Positions 1-13,427 of a stretch of 47,391 nucleotides of DNA are shown here, in pieces (position 1 is the first letter of the stretch; each line of letters starts with the position of its first letter). Under the pieces are notes generated by a model. The model did no database searches. It saw nothing but the letters and a program-made list of their open reading frames with translations, and was not told the DNA's origin. The DNA lies in assembly GCA_029287535.1 (NCBI GenBank), contig JARFQY010000042.1, positions 1 to 47,391 of the forward strand. Direction: 5' to 3'. The stretch comes from Filomicrobium sp. (GTDB lineage Bacteria; Pseudomonadota; Alphaproteobacteria; Rhizobiales; Hyphomicrobiaceae). Made by a program: the position numbers and the translations under genes.

Positions 1-955
1 TGGCCCGAATCCTGGCCAGCAGGCCCGAGAACAAAGCCGGGACGAATGCAACAAGAGCCTTGGACTTGGACAAGTCAGGAGTGAAACCGCCGGCCTCAGA
101 CGACAGGGTTGTGTCCTCAGCAATCCCGGAAGAAACGGCCACTCCATAGCGCTGGCGCACGAACCAGCCGACAGCGCCAAGCAAACTGGTCGCGATCAGC
201 GCGCTCAAAAGAGTCACGAGACCGTAGCTACTGCCCGCCTCGGCGGAGCTGAGCTGGGTGGTGGCCGCACCGCCGAGGTGGACAACCGGCTGCCAAGGGT
301 CCGGCGCCGAGCTGTCATCGAAGAGCGCTGGAACTGAACTTGCCTTCGGGGTCGACTCAGCGACGATGGCGTTTTCCTTGGCGTCGGCTGCCTTGCTTGG
401 CTTGCCGCTGCCGGTCGCGCCGGTCACGATCGTGGTGGATGGCTTGTCAGCTTCAGCTGGTTGCTTTGCGGTTTTCACCGATGCCGCGGGCTTGATGGCG
501 AAGCGTGCCCCGAGCTCACCCAGCGGGGCGAAGCCTGGTGGCAAAACAAACTGGGCCATTCGCTTGCCGCCGGAACTGGCGGGCTTTTCCAGCAGAAGGT
601 TGAGCTGTCCATTCTCGATCCAGGAGCGGCCGACCGCCTTGCTTCGAACCTCGGCCGCGACCTTCCACCAGGGCACCGATTTGCCATCGCACAGCAGATT
701 GAAGCTGTGGACCAGCATGGTTCGGCAATCACGCCCCGCGCCATCCCGGCAGGCGGTGTAACTGCGGAGTTGGCGGGGCCCTACGATGTCATGATGCGTT
801 GGAGAGGTCCCCGTCAGCTTGGGCTGGCCATTATCCAGTTTGCAGGAGAAAGGCATGACCAATGTATCGCCGGCTGAGGCGAAGCTCAGTGTGCCGACGG
901 CTGTGGCAATAATCGCCACAAAAGCAAACAGGATTTTAACGATCGAATAACGCAC
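1..955 (-). CDS. Exported single-pass membrane protein of unknown function (C-terminus off the window)
   Basis: I do not recognise this family. The reading frame is open from a GTG at 955 to the window edge, so at least 318 residues are seen and the stop is missing. A GGGG stretch six bases upstream of the GTG is the likely ribosome binding site; a TTG at 958 and a GTG at 967 are alternatives, and an in-frame TGA lies at 980-982. Residues 1-28 form a signal peptide (hydrophobic core, then FASAGD). The exported domain of about 130 residues has four cysteines (C38, C69, C77, C89), perhaps two disulfides. A Pro/Ala/Lys-rich linker (about 155-240) leads to a membrane segment at about 244-265, then a basic stretch and an apparently cytoplasmic part that runs off the edge. 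The beta-helix gene upstream is on the same strand, 147 bp away, so co-transcription is possible. Confidence 0.7.
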   Translation of the reverse strand, partial: MRYSIVKILFAFVAIIATAVGTLSFASAGDTLVMPFSCKLDNGQPKLTGTSPTHHDIVGPRQLRSYTACRDGAGRDCRTMLVHSFNLLCDGKSVPWWKVAAEVRSKAVGRSWIENGQLNLLLEKPASSGGKRMAQFVLPPGFAPLGELGARFAIKPAASVKTAKQPAEADKPSTTIVTGATGSGKPSKAADAKENAIVAESTPKASSVPALFDDSSAPDPWQPVVHLGGAATTQLSSAEAGSSYGLVTLLSALIATSLLGAVGWFVRQRYGVAVSSGIAEDTTLSSEAGGFTPDLSKSKALVAFVPALFSGLLARIRA

Positions 956-1102
956 CAATTTCCCCACCGAGAGGCACGCTCAATGACGCTTATGTCGTCT
1001 CATTCACAACATAGGCGCGACTACGGCGGCAACCGTCTGGCGCGGCACCAACTTGATTTTCCCCCGACTTTGTGACGGTTTGCCGAATTTTGTGGAGGCA
1101 TG

Positions 1103-3520
1103 TTAGTCGCCGCGCAACAGCCCGGTGAAACCGGTAATCAGCAGCGAAGTCAAAACGATGCCAATCACCGTTTCGAGTATAACAAAGCCGTAGAGTATGC
1201 CCCCGAGAGTGATTTTCAACGTTGGGGCCTGCTTTTCGGTGCCACCAACTGGTCCTGCAGTTTTGACGGGCAGCTTATCCTCAACTGGCGCAAAAGTAAT
1301 TGGCTGCGGAATCTCGGCAATTGGCGTCCAGGCCATATTGGGGCGCCAGTGATCGGCGTAGCCGAAGGACACAAACGGCACGAAGACATCGAATGAATAC
1401 GCCAGCGGGTTGAAGTCGGGGTACACGTTGGCAAACTTCTCAGGCGTGTAGGCGTCGCGGTTGGTCATGACAAAGACCGATTCGTCGCGGCAGCCGGAAT
1501 TCGAGCATTGGCCGCCCGCCCATGCCCAGAAGCCGGCGAACAACGCGATGAACGCCACCATCCAAGCCACCGTGCGCCATGGATTGAAGCCGTACAACGC
1601 GAACATGTCGAGGAAGCCACCCTGCCAGCGCTGCAACGTCCTGGTTGCGTGACTACTGCGCTCCAGGCGCCGGCGCGCAATGGAAATCTGCCGGGCGTCC
1701 TCGTCGTAACCTTGCTGAAGAAGCCTCTTCTCCAGCTGCACCCATGGCTGCGGCTTGAAATGATCGTGAATGTCGCAATCCTGCTGTCCGTGCAGCCATT
1801 GAAGCCGCTGACGGGCCACTCGATCATCGGCCCTGCTGTGCCTGGATTTGTCTCCACCCTGCTTCGCGCCCGAGGGATTATTGAGGTGCTCATAGGTAAA
1901 GCCATCGAGCACCAAATGATCGATATCGCGACCGTCAGACGACCTGCCGCGTATGTCTGGCCCGGGTGTCCATGCGGCGGCAAAGTCCTGGTAGGACGCC
2001 GCGCTGGCCCGCGAGAAGTCGACGACGCCACGCGGACGCACCTCGTGGGTCTCGGGCATGCAAAGACGTTTCACCTCAGCGTCCGCAAGGCTGATGGCGG
2101 CTTCATCCCAAGCCGCCGAGTCGCCGGAAGAAGCTGGTTCTTGGGAAGCGGGCAGCGGCCGGCCATCGCGAGCAAGCGCGGCGCTCTTGATCCTGCTTTG
2201 TGAGAAATCGAGCTGGCCGGGAATACGAACCTGGTCGAGTACCAGCGCTCCGATGGAGAGCAGACCGCCATTCAACTCGACGTCGCGTCCGAAACGGCTG
2301 CCATTGACCATGAGTGCGGCACCAGTGTCCACCTTAAGTGACGCACCGCGCAGCCGGAACTGATTGCCGATATCGCAGGCGGGGAACCTCAGAAGCCCAA
2401 AGACGATTGAACGGGACATGTAGCAGCCGCCGCGGATGCGTGCGCCGTCACCTCGAATAGCGAGTTCGGCACCGAATAGGCGCGCCTCGGTGAGCCGCAA
2501 CTGACCACGAACATCAGCTCCGGGGAGATTGACCGCTCCGACCAGTTTTGAACGTGCCATGTCCCAGTTGCCGCCAATGGCTATCCCGCCAGCAGCGATA
2601 GCCGTCGTGCCGCCGTCGACCTCGATCCCCTCGGCGTGGAAGCCCTTGCCGATTTCTGCGCCGTCGACTTCGAGGGTTCCCTTGATTCGGGCCTCTACCA
2701 GGTTGATGCCTTGGCCGACGTTCAAGCTTTTCGCCGAGACCGCCGTCTGCGGGTCCTCGACCACTAGGCCTGTGGCTTCCAGGCGCCCCAGAAGTCGCGC
2801 GTGAGCAAGGCAAAGGCCTGCTGAAATCCGCGCACCGGTGGCGAGGAAATCTCCGTCAATACGCGCGCTTTCGGCATCAAAGCCGCACGCATTTCCATCG
2901 ATTGTCATGTTCTCGGCGTAGATGCCGGCATTAAGCTGGCAGCGGGCGAGTTTCACATCGCCTTTGAGCCGCGCGCGGCGCAAGATCAGCGGCCCTGACA
3001 ATCGCAGACCGTTTGCTGTGAGCGCTTCGCGGCCATCACCTACCTGGGTCCCTTCAACGGACAATGCGCCCCCAAGTTGTGCGCCGCGAGCCAGGATCGG
3101 TCCGTCGATCCTCCCACCGGCGATCAAGACACCGTTTTCGACCTCGGAGCGGTCGGCAACCAGCGGTCCGTCCAAACGACAGTCCTGCATGCTGAGACGC
3201 TTCAGGCGCGCATCGCGAAGTAGAACGGCACCGCGGCTCTGCGCCATGATGTGGACGGCTGACAGCAGGAGTGGAACCGCTACCGTGCAGCCCTCGAAAT
3301 CTATACCGTCCGTCACCACGGCTTTCGACAACCGGACACCGGATTCAGCAACCGGCCACTCCGGGCGACTACCATTGAGTAGAGCCCGCAGCACGCGGCC
3401 ACGGATCTTTCCGCCGCCGAGGTCGACGGTTTCGCCCCGAGCCGCTCCGGCGATCAGAGCTTCTTCTGGTGGGCTCAGATCGGCATCAGAAGCGATGATT
3501 GGTCTTGACATACTCCCCAT
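1103..3520 (-). CDS. Beta-helix (pentapeptide-like) repeat protein with C-terminal membrane anchor, function unknown
   Basis: This is an 805-residue protein. Residues about 60-480 are a long series of degenerate repeats of about 20 residues with alternating small and hydrophobic residues (patterns such as ARLKGDVKLA, GARIRGG, ADVRGQLRL), as expected of a right-handed beta-helix. A polar, His/Arg-rich linker follows (about 480-600). Next comes a helical stretch with a G-x-x-x-x-A-R-x-x-x-x-A-x-x-R pattern and FNPWR just before a membrane segment (about 665-690). A second membrane segment lies at the extreme C-terminus (GFVILETVIGIVLTSLL). The DAR/PWR plus membrane pattern resembles bacterial proteins often annotated, without proof, as membrane-associated oxidoreductases. 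I see no catalytic motif and no nucleotide-binding site. An alternative start is the Met at residue 4. A surface or scaffold role is a guess. Confidence 0.85.
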   Translation of the reverse strand: MGSMSRPIIASDADLSPPEEALIAGAARGETVDLGGGKIRGRVLRALLNGSRPEWPVAESGVRLSKAVVTDGIDFEGCTVAVPLLLSAVHIMAQSRGAVLLRDARLKRLSMQDCRLDGPLVADRSEVENGVLIAGGRIDGPILARGAQLGGALSVEGTQVGDGREALTANGLRLSGPLILRRARLKGDVKLARCQLNAGIYAENMTIDGNACGFDAESARIDGDFLATGARISAGLCLAHARLLGRLEATGLVVEDPQTAVSAKSLNVGQGINLVEARIKGTLEVDGAEIGKGFHAEGIEVDGGTTAIAAGGIAIGGNWDMARSKLVGAVNLPGADVRGQLRLTEARLFGAELAIRGDGARIRGGCYMSRSIVFGLLRFPACDIGNQFRLRGASLKVDTGAALMVNGSRFGRDVELNGGLLSIGALVLDQVRIPGQLDFSQSRIKSAALARDGRPLPASQEPASSGDSAAWDEAAISLADAEVKRLCMPETHEVRPRGVVDFSRASAASYQDFAAAWTPGPDIRGRSSDGRDIDHLVLDGFTYEHLNNPSGAKQGGDKSRHSRADDRVARQRLQWLHGQQDCDIHDHFKPQPWVQLEKRLLQQGYDEDARQISIARRRLERSSHATRTLQRWQGGFLDMFALYGFNPWRTVAWMVAFIALFAGFWAWAGGQCSNSGCRDESVFVMTNRDAYTPEKFANVYPDFNPLAYSFDVFVPFVSFGYADHWRPNMAWTPIAEIPQPITFAPVEDKLPVKTAGPVGGTEKQAPTLKITLGGILYGFVILETVIGIVLTSLLITGFTGLLRGD

Positions 3521-3933
3521 CCCCCGGGTGGGCTCCGGCTATTGTACGGTGCGAAGAAGCCGAATTGTCCCCAGATCGCACCGCGCAGAAGCTCGCCAGC
3601 ATCGCGTCGCACAATACGTGCGACAAGGATCATGGTCGAGGGCTACGTGCCCGGCGTGCCAAAGTACGGCTTCCTGTGGCTATTAGGCTGAAAAACGGCG
3701 CCAAAAACGGCCTATTTCAGGCATTGGCCTTCTGGATAATCCACCGGCAATGCAATTGGCGCGAACTCCGCCGCCCTGCGGCCACAGTGACTTGGCTACC
3801 TTGACGCAGTCAGTGGCCTCGACAACGCGTGGTTTTGGGCTCTAGAGATTATGAAACAAATGGTGCTCGGCACGGGTGGGGGCCTTCTTTGGGCTGAGTT
3901 TCCCCGTGTCCTGCAAACGGGAGGTTTTCTGCT
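3521..3933. other. Divergent intergenic region, 413 bp
   Basis: This stretch separates the minus-strand beta-helix gene from the plus-strand DUF3754 gene and should hold both promoters. A TTGACG at about 3802 could be a -35 element for the rightward gene, but no convincing -10 sits at the right distance. An imperfect dyad (GGCTGAAA at about 3687 and TTTCAGGC at about 3714) flanks two copies of AAAACGGC. A 101-codon open frame here looks non-coding and is not called. Confidence 0.35.
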
Positions 3934-5448
3934 ATGTCCTCCGCCGAAACGGCCGCAATGCTGGTAGATGCAAAAAAAATCGAGGGTACTGGGACGTCAG
4001 GTCAGCCCGGGGCAACGTCCGACGGACATCACGTCCCGCAGAGCGTAAAGATCGAGGGCTTGGGCCAGCCCAAGGGCGATGATGATGTTATGGGGCCGGA
4101 TAGTGATCGCAAGCTGGAGCATTTTATCCCGGTTACGCGTTTTGCCCTTATGGACCGATTGACCCATCCTTCGGCCTGGCCACCGGGGCAGGCGCGCAAA
4201 GCGCGCCGCTTCTTCAGCTATCTGGACTATTGGCGTCATCAGCGCTACGGCGCCAAGCTTCTTGAATTGGAGCAAACCTACGAGCCCTTCAGCCCCGACA
4301 GCGACCTGCTGATGACGCGCAGTTTCACCGACGATGAGCTGAGCAACATGCAGGCGCGAATGGTCGAGGGTATGCGGGAGATTCTGATTCAGGCGAATTA
4401 CCGTGAGGTCGACCCGAAGGTTGTGGAGGAGATCTTCGCCCAGGAAACGCACTATGGGCTGGATCTTCATGTCGACTTTTCGCTGTTCGAGGAGTGCTTG
4501 ATCTTTTATCGGGGGGCTTCGACCCGGAAAGATCAAAAGCGGACCTTGCGAAAGTTCCTGCGCAAGGAAGAGTTCGATGTTCCGATTTTTCAGCGCCTGT
4601 TCCTGCTGTTCAAACTGAAGCCGCTTGAGCTGCGCGTGCGCGAGATCATGGAGACTGAAAAAGTCTCGCGCAAAGAGGCCTTGCGCATGGCCAACAAACA
4701 ACGCGCGCACCTGCCTGGCGCGGTCGTGCCGGGCAACATCTACATGAAGCTGTTCAAGAACATCCCGCGCTCGGATGCCGAGATGATCTTCCCGAACACG
4801 ATCGTGAAGTACCGCATGCTTGACAAGATTAAGCTCGGCGGTGGCGGTGCGTTCGGTGTTGGCAGCTCGTTGGTCGTCGCCGCGGGGAAGGCAGGCGCCA
4901 TGCTGAGCAATCCCATAACGGCTGTGATGGTCGTTGGTGGACTTGGTGCGGCGGTGTTTCGCCAAGCCATGAACTTCGTAAACACGAAGCAGCGCTACAT
5001 GGTGATCATGGCGCAGAATCTCTACTTCCACTCCATGGCGGACAACCGGGGCGTGATGATCAAGCTTATCGACCGGGCTGCCGAGGAGGACGTCAAGGAA
5101 GAGATGCTGCTGTACTCGGTCTTGGCCAAGGAGAAGGCCAACCGTCGTGATCTCAAGGCGATCGATATTGCCATTGAGCAGTATCTGAAGTCGGCATTCG
5201 GTCTGGACATCGACTTTGATCTTGATGACGCGCTCAGCCGGTTGTTGGCCGACGGCATTGTCACCGAAGACGAAAACGGCGATTTGCATACGTTGCCGCC
5301 ATATGAAGCCGGCGAACACATTGATGCGCAGTGGGATGTGCTGCTTGATAATCTGCCTGACTGCGACCCGCATGAAGGCTTGGAAATGGAGGTCGACAAG
5401 CTGCGCTCGGAGGTCATGCCCCAAAACGCAAAGGTCGCCAACGGTTGA
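3934..5448 (+). CDS. DUF3754 (TMEM143-like) membrane protein
   Basis: This 504-residue protein has the hallmarks of DUF3754, a family of unknown function that includes the human mitochondrial protein TMEM143. The segment YMKLFKNIPRSDAEMIFPN, then LDKIKLG, is the family core (about residues 270-300). A glycine-rich membrane hairpin follows at about 305-345, and then a conserved region with YFHSMADNRGVMIKLIDRA (about 365-385) and EEMLLYSVLAKE. The first 60 residues are polar and probably disordered. GGGAGG eight bases before the ATG supports the start. The stop TGA overlaps a possible TTG start of prmA, so the two genes are probably one transcript. The biochemical role is unknown; the call rests on recalled family motifs. 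Confidence 0.85.
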   Translation: MSSAETAAMLVDAKKIEGTGTSGQPGATSDGHHVPQSVKIEGLGQPKGDDDVMGPDSDRKLEHFIPVTRFALMDRLTHPSAWPPGQARKARRFFSYLDYWRHQRYGAKLLELEQTYEPFSPDSDLLMTRSFTDDELSNMQARMVEGMREILIQANYREVDPKVVEEIFAQETHYGLDLHVDFSLFEECLIFYRGASTRKDQKRTLRKFLRKEEFDVPIFQRLFLLFKLKPLELRVREIMETEKVSRKEALRMANKQRAHLPGAVVPGNIYMKLFKNIPRSDAEMIFPNTIVKYRMLDKIKLGGGGAFGVGSSLVVAAGKAGAMLSNPITAVMVVGGLGAAVFRQAMNFVNTKQRYMVIMAQNLYFHSMADNRGVMIKLIDRAAEEDVKEEMLLYSVLAKEKANRRDLKAIDIAIEQYLKSAFGLDIDFDLDDALSRLLADGIVTEDENGDLHTLPPYEAGEHIDAQWDVLLDNLPDCDPHEGLEMEVDKLRSEVMPQNAKVANG

Positions 5449-5501
5449 AGTCTGACTCAGCAGAGAACTCGGGTGACGTGCTGCCCCACTCGGGGGCGGT
5501 A

Positions 5502-6383
5502 ATGTCGGCCATTGTATTCGAGCTTGGCGATCGTGATCTGGCCCGCACGGTGGCCGGAGCGCTGCAAAACCTGATCGACCCGCCGCCCGAAGCTCTCAGT
5601 GTCTTTGAGGCAGACGGATCGGAGACCAGCGGGCCGTGGCGCATTACGGCTTACTACCACGTCGCACCGGAGCTTGAGGGGCTGCGCCAGACACTTCAGC
5701 AGATCGTTGATGCGGAGATTCCAACGCCGCGGCTGGATGCCGTGCCTGATCTGAACTGGGTGGCGCTTTCGCAGGCGGCCTTGCCGGCGGTTCGTGCTGG
5801 CCGATTCTGGATCTTTGGCGCGCATGACCGCCACAAGGTACCGCAAGGCCCTGGTGCGATTCTGATCGAAGCTGGAGAGGCGTTTGGAACGGCGCACCAT
5901 GCCACGACTTACGGTTGCCTGCTAGCGATCGACCGGCTGACAAGGGCTCAGCGCTTTCGGGACGTTCTTGATCTTGGATGCGGGACGGGTGTGCTCGCCA
6001 TTGCGGTTGCCCGGGCACAACCACAGGCCCACATCTTGGCCAGCGATATCGACGCTTCTTCTGTCGACGTGGCCCGAGGGAATATCGCAATCAACCGGTC
6101 CGGTGGCCGCATCCGCGCGGTCTGTGCGGAGGGTCTGGAACACCGGGCGCTGCGCGGCCGGGGGCGCTATGATCTGCTTATCGCAAACATTCTCGCCGCG
6201 CCTTTGATCTTACTTGCAAAGGACATCGCGCGATCCGTGCGCCAGGGTGGAGTCGTTGTCTTGTCGGGACTGCTGACGCCCCAAGCCCACGAAATCGTTG
6301 CGAACTACCGCGCAGCAGGATTCATGGTGCAAGATCACATCAGGTTTGCCGGTTGGTCTACACTCGTCTTGCGGAGGCGCTGA
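5502..6383 (+). CDS. prmA: Ribosomal protein L11 methyltransferase
   Basis: PrmA transfers methyl groups from S-adenosylmethionine to lysines and the N-terminus of ribosomal protein L11 in the cytoplasm. The protein is 293 residues from the ATG at 5502, a normal length for the family. The N-terminal substrate-recognition domain is followed by FGTAHHATTYGCL (about 128-140), the SAM-binding motif I DLGCGTG at 157-163, and IANILAAPL, the NILA-type motif of PrmA. The start at 5502 has a G-rich sequence (GGGGGCGG) just upstream. A longer frame opens with TTG at 5445, overlapping the stop of the DUF3754 gene in TTGA; it would add 19 residues unlike the family N-terminus. Either way the two genes are closely coupled. 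Confidence 0.92.
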   Translation: MSAIVFELGDRDLARTVAGALQNLIDPPPEALSVFEADGSETSGPWRITAYYHVAPELEGLRQTLQQIVDAEIPTPRLDAVPDLNWVALSQAALPAVRAGRFWIFGAHDRHKVPQGPGAILIEAGEAFGTAHHATTYGCLLAIDRLTRAQRFRDVLDLGCGTGVLAIAVARAQPQAHILASDIDASSVDVARGNIAINRSGGRIRAVCAEGLEHRALRGRGRYDLLIANILAAPLILLAKDIARSVRQGGVVVLSGLLTPQAHEIVANYRAAGFMVQDHIRFAGWSTLVLRRR

Positions 6384-6405
6384 CGACGATTGTGCATGCT
6401 GAACT

Positions 6406-6427
6406 GCGGCCCGATCGCTCGGGCCGC
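6406..6427. terminator. Perfect GC-rich hairpin between convergent genes
   Basis: A 9-bp perfect stem (GCGGCCCGA / TCGGGCCGC) with a TCGC tetraloop lies 23 bp after the prmA stop and 11 bp before the stop of the convergent DUF1127-like gene. Neither side has a T-run, so it may act as a bidirectional transcript-end or RNA-stabilising structure, not as a classical intrinsic terminator. Confidence 0.5.
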
Positions 6428-6437
6428 CGTGTCAGTC

Positions 6438-6677
6438 TTAAAGGTGGTAGGGCAGTTCCTTGCCCTCGGATTCCTTGATCTTCTTGATTTCAGGTCCGGA
6501 GTATCCAAGCTCTGCAAGTTCGGCTTCGCTCAAACGTGCCAGGTAGACCTGGACGTAGGCATTGACATTTGCCTGGCGGACTTCGACGAAGCGTTCCAAG
6601 CCGCGCGAAAGGACATTGCCGAGGGCGTGCAATTCTTGACGTAACCAGCCCGTCGGGCGAGAGACGAGAGTGCTCAT
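6438..6677 (-). CDS. Small DUF1127-like protein
   Basis: This is a 79-residue protein. The C-terminal half (RLSEAELAELGYSGPEIKKIKE) matches the helical pattern of DUF1127 (YjiS-like) proteins, which are common in alphaproteobacteria and in some cases linked to RNA turnover and nutrient stress. The N-terminal half (TGWLRQELHALGNVLSRGLERFVEVRQA) is an amphipathic helix longer than in typical 45-residue members. Two ATGs lie six bases apart (6683 and 6677); AGGAG is six bases before the second, so 6677 is chosen. The gene is a single unit, convergent with prmA. Confidence 0.75.
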   Translation of the reverse strand: MSTLVSRPTGWLRQELHALGNVLSRGLERFVEVRQANVNAYVQVYLARLSEAELAELGYSGPEIKKIKESEGKELPYHL

Positions 6678-6683
6678 TATCAT

Positions 6684-6764
6684 CTCCTAAGTTTTAATTC
6701 AGGGCTCATGTTGGCGCTGGATATTTCTCCTAGCACCCGTTCTTCTTGGTACTTAACTTAGGAG
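6684..6764. repeat. 10-bp inverted repeat, CTCCTAAGTT / AACTTAGGAG
   Basis: Arms at 6684-6693 and 6755-6764 are exact reverse complements with a 61-bp loop. The left arm contains the ribosome binding site of the DUF1127-like gene. The right arm repeats the same AACTTAGGAG on the other strand, but no open frame follows it. Between 6790 and 6845 there are five TGCA tetramers. The 204-bp region separates divergent genes, so it probably holds two promoters. Confidence 0.4.
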
Positions 6765-6881
6765 CATTCGCCGGTCACTTGCAGACCTAAAGCTGCAATC
6801 CAGCAATGCAGAAGATGCATGATCTAGCTGCAGAAAACTGCACAACGGGAACCCAGAGCGCCCCCTTCACGGAAAGACCAT

Positions 6882-11952
<5,071 letters not shown>

Positions 11953-12181
11953 GAATTCCCAACCTTCGTCCAGCGTTGCGCTTGAAACACCTGTCACCTT
12001 GCTCTCGGCCTTGGTTCGCCTCGGACCTGCTATCTTGCGGTGGCACCGGGCGAAATCCGCTGCCATGCAACGGGTCCTGCCACGAATCAAGGTGCAGTCA
12101 ACGCTATCTTACTTCCAACAACCGGTCGCCGATTCGGTGAGATTGATCCCCATTTCTTATAAGCTGCGGACGGTCGGTCCC

Positions 12182-12220
12182 GGGTAAAACGAGTCCTAAG
12201 GTGAGTCGAGCCTCAGGACT
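12182..12220 (-). terminator. Intrinsic terminator after lpxC
   Basis: Read on the minus strand, directly after the lpxC stop, AGTCCTGAGG (12220-12211) and CCTTAGGACT (12201-12192) form a 10-bp stem with one G-U pair and a 9-base loop. It is followed by CGTTTTACC, a short T-run. This is the natural end of the mraZ-to-lpxC transcription unit and separates it from bamD. Confidence 0.7.
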
Positions 12221-13162
12221 TCAGTGTGTACCAGCGTAGGCAGCCGGATAGGCGAAGCTGACCGGGTTGGTCTCGCGAACCTTCGGTGCCTGGACGATCG
12301 ACCATGCGGTTGTGTCGGCCAGAAGCGCCTTGACGACCAGCGAGTTCAGGCGATGACCGCCACGAACCGAACGGAAGGCACCCAGCAGGGGCAAGCCAGC
12401 CAAGGCGAGGTCGCCGACGGCATCCAGCATCTTGTGACGAACGAACTCCTCGGAATAACGCAGTCCTTCAGAGTTCATGATGCGGTCGTCACCGATCGCC
12501 ACGGTGTTGTTGAGGTTGGCGCCCAGCGCCAGTCCGTTCTTCCACAGATGCTCGACGTCGCGCATGAAGCCAAAGGTGCGAGCGCGGCTCAGCTCGTGGC
12601 GGAAAACACCAGGAGCCATCTCGAAGGCGAGACGCTGGCGTCCGATAATCGGTGTGTCGAAGTCAATCTCGATGTCGAGGTGGAAACCCGTATGAGGGCT
12701 AATTTCGCCGAAGCAGTCTCCGTCTTCAACGCGGATCGGCTTCAGGACCTTAAGGAACTTGCGCGGCTCGGACAGCTCCATCAGACCGGCATCATCGATG
12801 GCTTCGACGAACATCGCCGAGCTGCCGTCCATGATCGGCACTTCCTGGCTGTCTATTTCAATGTAGCAATTGTCTACAGAGAGACCGCGAAGAGCTGCGA
12901 GAAGGTGTTCGACGGTGCTGACAGTATTACCTTCTTCGTCACCAATCACCGTGCACAGTGTCAGGTTCTTGACATTGTCCACTCGCGCTTCGATATCCGA
13001 AACAACGCGACCACGATTGGTTACAAGAAAACGAAGTCCAGCATCGGCCTCAGCCGGATGCAAAATCACCGATGCTGGAGCTCCGCTGTGCACCCCCGTG
13101 CCAGTCAGCTCGATCTCGCGCGCAACCGTAGTCTGGCGCGAGCCGATAAAACGATTCGACAT
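12221..13162 (-). CDS. lpxC: UDP-3-O-acyl-N-acetylglucosamine deacetylase
   Basis: LpxC is a zinc enzyme catalysing the committed step of lipid A synthesis. The protein is 313 residues from the ATG at 13162, with GAGGGA eight bases upstream. The expected zinc ligands are H86 in STVEHLLAAL, H243 in RHKMLDAVGD and D247 in the same motif, with the catalytic histidine H270 in GGHRLN. The frame extends upstream to 13306, but the added residues are not LpxC-like. The gene follows ftsZ after a 265-bp gap, the usual alphaproteobacterial order, which places lipid A commitment next to septal peptidoglycan synthesis. I see no FtsH-type degradation tail I can be sure of; the C-terminus ends in AYPAAYAGTH. 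Confidence 0.96.
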   Translation of the reverse strand: MSNRFIGSRQTTVAREIELTGTGVHSGAPASVILHPAEADAGLRFLVTNRGRVVSDIEARVDNVKNLTLCTVIGDEEGNTVSTVEHLLAALRGLSVDNCYIEIDSQEVPIMDGSSAMFVEAIDDAGLMELSEPRKFLKVLKPIRVEDGDCFGEISPHTGFHLDIEIDFDTPIIGRQRLAFEMAPGVFRHELSRARTFGFMRDVEHLWKNGLALGANLNNTVAIGDDRIMNSEGLRYSEEFVRHKMLDAVGDLALAGLPLLGAFRSVRGGHRLNSLVVKALLADTTAWSIVQAPKVRETNPVSFAYPAAYAGTH

Positions 13163-13427
13163 GAATGTCGTCCCTCGATGCCTGCCCAGGCAACGGCCGC
13201 TTATTTTACGTGTTGCGGCCTGCCACCCCCAAAGTAATAGAAATCTCGTCCCGTCCCATTTCTGGACCCCAGCGATACCCCGACTATGCTGAGGAACAAG
13301 ACTCAATTTCTCCCGTTAACCAACATGACGATACCCTCGTGCCACAGGCGGCACAAATCACGCTTTCTTACACTCTGTTACCTTTTTGCCGCGAGAATAT
13401 GGCCGTCCAACGGGAACACTCCGCACC

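Noticed and set aside
1508-2203. 231-codon plus-strand frame inside the beta-helix gene
   Set aside because: It is a shadow of the GC-rich minus-strand gene, which has a consistent repeat pattern and membrane segments.
3499-3804. 101-codon plus-strand frame in the divergent gap
   Set aside because: It overlaps the start of the beta-helix gene, has no ribosome binding site and no recognisable product.
3997-5424. 475-codon open frame antisense to the DUF3754 gene
   Set aside because: It mirrors the codon bias of the sense gene, is His/Gln/Leu-rich without domains, and has no ribosome binding site.
11953-12090. Longer BamD start at the ATG at 12090
   Set aside because: It would place more than 80 residues before the lipobox cysteine, too long for a lipoprotein signal peptide.
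12224-13237. 337-codon open frame antisense to lpxC
   Set aside because: LpxC on the other strand has all its catalytic residues; the antisense product has no recognisable motif.
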